A stretch of DNA of 60,000 nt from Tubulanus polymorphus (lineage: Eukaryota > Nemertea > Palaeonemertea > Tubulaniformes > Tubulanidae). The stretch covers positions 31,342,001-31,402,000 of the forward strand of contig NC_134025.1 of the NCBI RefSeq assembly GCF_964204645.1. Reading direction: 5' to 3'. The notes below the pieces were generated by a model. It worked only from the letters and a program-made list of their open reading frames with translations, was not told the DNA's origin and made no database searches. This document shows positions 59,301-60,000 of the stretch, piece after piece. The position numbers and the translations under genes are program-made. Position 1 is the stretch's first letter; every line of letters begins with the position of its first letter.

Positions 59301-59832
59301 TATTCATGTGTCACACAACATCAGATCAATTAAACGGGCGAAATGAAACTGCGATCGGTTTCTGTAAAGTCATCATTAATCAACATTTCCGCAGCCCAAA
59401 GAGTATCGTAGTTGATCCTAATGAGGGGTGAGTTATTCATAATTACATCAGGAACAGAGTTTTACTGTTCTGAGTTCACAATTAGTTCAACGGTTCTCCA
59501 GAACTGTAGAACTGAGTCCAACTGTGGAACTGGGTCCAGAACAGTGGAACTGGACTTTGAACTGTGGAATTCAGAATTCAGTTAATGTATGAATATGTTT
59601 GAATTGTAGGTATATATTTTATATCGACGGAGCAGAACGAGCTCGTATTGATCAAGCGTTACTGGACGGCTCGGGCAGACGGACGATCGTTAAACTGAAT
59701 ATCGTACGCCCGAATGGTTTAACTCTAGATTACGCTAATAGATATATCTACTGGTTGGATACGTACGGTAATCACATCAGTCGTATTGATTACCACGCGA
59801 GACGTAGGGTGGAAATTACTTCAGGATATTCT
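46865..59832 (+). CDS. LRP1: LRP1-like endocytic receptor, N-terminal part (3' end off the right edge)
   Basis: A giant LDL-receptor family endocytic and signalling receptor; only the amino-terminal 460 residues are here. Exons: 46865-46952, 48497-48631, 49136-49258, 56240-56371, 56869-56991, 57381-57506, 57834-57985, 58972-59053, 59232-59427 and 59610-59832, all in phase. Order: signal peptide ([18 protein letters not shown]), three LDLa modules, two EGF modules, then the first YWTD propeller ([65 protein letters not shown]). The propeller matches LRP1/LRP1B propeller 1 in the VEHMAFDW and ICW segments. Human LRP1 has two LDLa here; this gene has three, the first being degenerate. Intron 3 is about 7 kb and packed with minisatellites. 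The first donor (AAG|GTCCGT) is weak. Confidence 0.88.
46953..48496 (+). other. LRP1-like intron 1
   Basis: AT-rich, no coding signal or array noticed. Confidence 0.7.
48497..48631 (+). CDS. LRP1: LRP1-like exon 2: LDLa 1 (degenerate)
   Basis: Six LDLa cysteines ([27 protein letters not shown]). The usual calcium-cage sequence CDGxxDCxDxSDE reads [13 protein letters not shown]: the DC aspartate is His, while CDG and the final DE are kept. Calcium affinity may be altered. Acceptor TTTTCAG, donor GTAAGT, phase 1 at both ends. Confidence 0.88.
48728..48763. mobile_element. Collapsed family A foldback (hairpin only)
   Basis: CAGGATCCAGTTCCACAG followed at once by CATGGAACTGGGTCCTG, i.e. the two element ends with no interior. 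It could be a deletion remnant. Confidence 0.55.
48805..49015 (+). repeat. 55-bp minisatellite with acceptor-like sites in LRP1-like intron 2
   Basis: About four units at 55-bp spacing (TACAGACTGG at 48811, 48866 and so on), containing CTGTTTTACAG|ACTGG, a pyrimidine tract plus CAG like a 3' splice site on the sense strand, just ahead of the real acceptor at 49135. Confidence 0.88.
49136..49258 (+). CDS. LRP1: LRP1-like exon 3: LDLa 2
   Basis: A canonical module: [39 protein letters not shown]. Its last cysteine codon is split by the donor (T|GTAAGT) and completed by exon 4. Confidence 0.92.
50478..50812. repeat. Three diverged copies of a 115-130-bp unit
   Basis: Shared words: TTGGTGTTTTTG, GACACAAGGAACCTCTTGTG, GGATATCTTATAATT and TAATCAGGGAATTT. 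Confidence 0.85.
51218..51301. mobile_element. Foldback element related to family A
   Basis: GGACCTGGTTCAGCAGTGGC on the left against CTATTGAACCAGGTCC on the right, with CTCGAGTC / GATTCGAG just inside. Confidence 0.55.
51935..52032. mobile_element. Family A foldback element in LRP1-like intron 3
   Basis: Starts GATCCAGTTCCACA and ends TGTGAAACTGGATC. About 98 bp with an AT-rich interior like the 29611 copy. Confidence 0.65.
53160..53335. mobile_element. Family B foldback core, duplicated
   Basis: Two tandem versions of the core: AACTTAAGACCAGTCTAAG then GCTTAAGACCGGTCTAAG, each followed by a CTGATTTTG / CAATCT stretch. The outer ends are poorly kept. Confidence 0.55.
53383..53738. repeat. 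40-bp minisatellite, nine near-identical copies
   Basis: Unit ACAACACCAGCACAAACAGC plus CCCCCTCAATGATCTCTCCT. Copies are nearly identical except for a C/T alternation in CTCTCCT versus CTCTCTT, which suggests recent expansion. Confidence 0.95.
53895..54065. repeat. GTCTGTCAGTGTCTGTCAG repeat
   Basis: CTGT-rich tandem with three longer units containing AGGGGCAGTGAATGA. Confidence 0.85.
54875..55045. repeat. 30-bp minisatellite, unit AATCTCAACTCTACAATCTC
   Basis: About six copies ending in AATAGCCAAG or AATATTAGAG. The 30-bp unit keeps frames open on both strands, but there is no gene evidence. Confidence 0.9.
55225..55425. repeat. Minisatellite, GGTACTGTGAGGGGGAGGGT
   Basis: About five copies of a roughly 40-47-bp unit with CAGCTGCTGGATCAGGATCA. 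Confidence 0.9.
55815..56075. repeat. Tandem amplification of the family B foldback core
   Basis: Five roughly 50-bp units of GACCAGTCTAAGCTCATTTT then TTCTATAACCAATCTGGCAA. This is the interior of the family B elements multiplied in tandem 170 bp before the LRP1-like exon 4 acceptor. Confidence 0.88.
56240..56371 (+). CDS. LRP1: LRP1-like exon 4: LDLa 3
   Basis: [38 protein letters not shown]: complete, with the calcium cage intact (GEDE replacing xSDE). It follows the roughly 7-kb intron; the phases match, so no exon is needed in between. Confidence 0.92.
56869..56991 (+). CDS. LRP1: LRP1-like exon 5: EGF 1
   Basis: [32 protein letters not shown]: six EGF cysteines and a possible N-glycosylation site (NET). 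Phase 1 at both ends. Confidence 0.9.
57381..57506 (+). CDS. LRP1: LRP1-like exon 6: EGF 2
   Basis: [34 protein letters not shown]: six EGF cysteines. Donor G|GTTAGT. Confidence 0.9.
57834..57985 (+). CDS. LRP1: LRP1-like exon 7: first propeller strands
   Basis: [17 protein letters not shown] through [11 protein letters not shown], equivalent to the 'LLIANSQNI...VCWV' stretch of LRP1. Donor GTACGT, phase 0. Confidence 0.87.
58128..58715 (+). repeat. 69-bp satellite in LRP1-like intron 7, nine copies
   Basis: TTCAGGAATACTGTATTCC recurs at 58143, 58212, 58281, 58348, 58417, 58486, 58555, 58624 (the last partial at 58693). On the minus strand each unit has two adjacent hairpins, GGAATACAGTATTCC and GACTATAAGGATATAGTC, followed by GAAACG. 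Diverged single relatives occur at about 12727-12778 and 27068-27118. Confidence 0.93.
58972..59053 (+). CDS. LRP1: LRP1-like exon 8: propeller
   Basis: An 82-nt exon after the acceptor [30 protein letters not shown] through SLK. Below usual ORF size; recognised by phase and position. Confidence 0.85.
59232..59427 (+). CDS. LRP1: LRP1-like exon 9: propeller blade
   Basis: [40 protein letters not shown]: the YWTD-type blade with NWYFTD in place of YWTD. Donor GG|GTGAGT, phase 2. Confidence 0.9.
59500..59582. repeat. Tandem copies of the family A end motif
   Basis: Four imperfect AACTGTGGAACTGGGTCCA words in a row in LRP1-like intron 9. Confidence 0.75.
59610..59832 (+). CDS. LRP1: LRP1-like exon 10: propeller blades (last exon in window)
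   Basis: [40 protein letters not shown] and [18 protein letters not shown]: two more blades. Donor GTAAGT in phase 0, and the gene continues beyond the window. Confidence 0.92.
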
Positions 59833-60000
59833 GTAAGTATTCATTCTGAAAAGTTGATGATTCAATGAGAAAATTGAACTTGAGGAGGAGGGAAATCTCT
59901 ACGAGCCATTACAGTTTGGTTGTTCCAACTCAACCCTCCGTAGATATTATAGCCAGGTTTGAAGGCTTGTTTCCTGATTAAGGACCCCTTATCCCCTGTG

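Overview
The window is nuclear DNA of an intron-rich invertebrate animal. It carries four recognisable protein genes and three tRNA genes, set in AT-rich sequence packed with minisatellites, GA/CT tracts and short foldback elements. The proteins are bilaterian (a Notch ligand, an LDL-receptor relative), and nothing vertebrate-specific is seen. A spiralian such as a mollusc or annelid would fit, but that is an inference and the species cannot be resolved here.

Layout. (1) About 0.2-10.3 kb, minus strand: the N-terminal half of a Delta-type Notch ligand, with exons for the MNNL, DSL and first EGF domains. The gene runs off the left edge. (2) About 10.3-33.3 kb: a 23-kb stretch without a recognisable protein gene. 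It holds three identical tRNA-Asn(GUU) genes (24995, 27821 and 30063), a purine tract of about 1 kb, several minisatellites and clusters of CRE, E-box and CSL motifs. (3) 33.36-35.09 kb, plus strand: a complete five-exon cornichon gene of the CNIH4 type, followed by a 288-bp TTAA-flanked piggyBac-like MITE. (4) 39.99-45.6 kb, minus strand: a WDR26 orthologue (LisH, CTLH, seven WD40 repeats) in 13 coding exons; its N-terminal start is unresolved. (5) 46.87 kb to the right edge, plus strand: the N-terminal part of an LRP1-like receptor (signal peptide, three LDLa, two EGF, start of a YWTD propeller). It is head-to-head with WDR26 across about 1 kb.

The genes are not an operon and have unrelated jobs: Notch signalling, ER export, CTLH/GID ubiquitin ligase and endocytosis. 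The most unusual signal is in the repeats. One WDR26 intron has five tandem copies of the last 19 nt of the preceding exon, each with its own polypyrimidine-AG acceptor and GT donor, so it looks like an array of ready-made microexons. Two related foldback families (termini GGACCCAGTTCCACAG and GGGGCCGGTTCCATAG) are scattered through introns and intergenic DNA, and both have parts amplified into tandem arrays.
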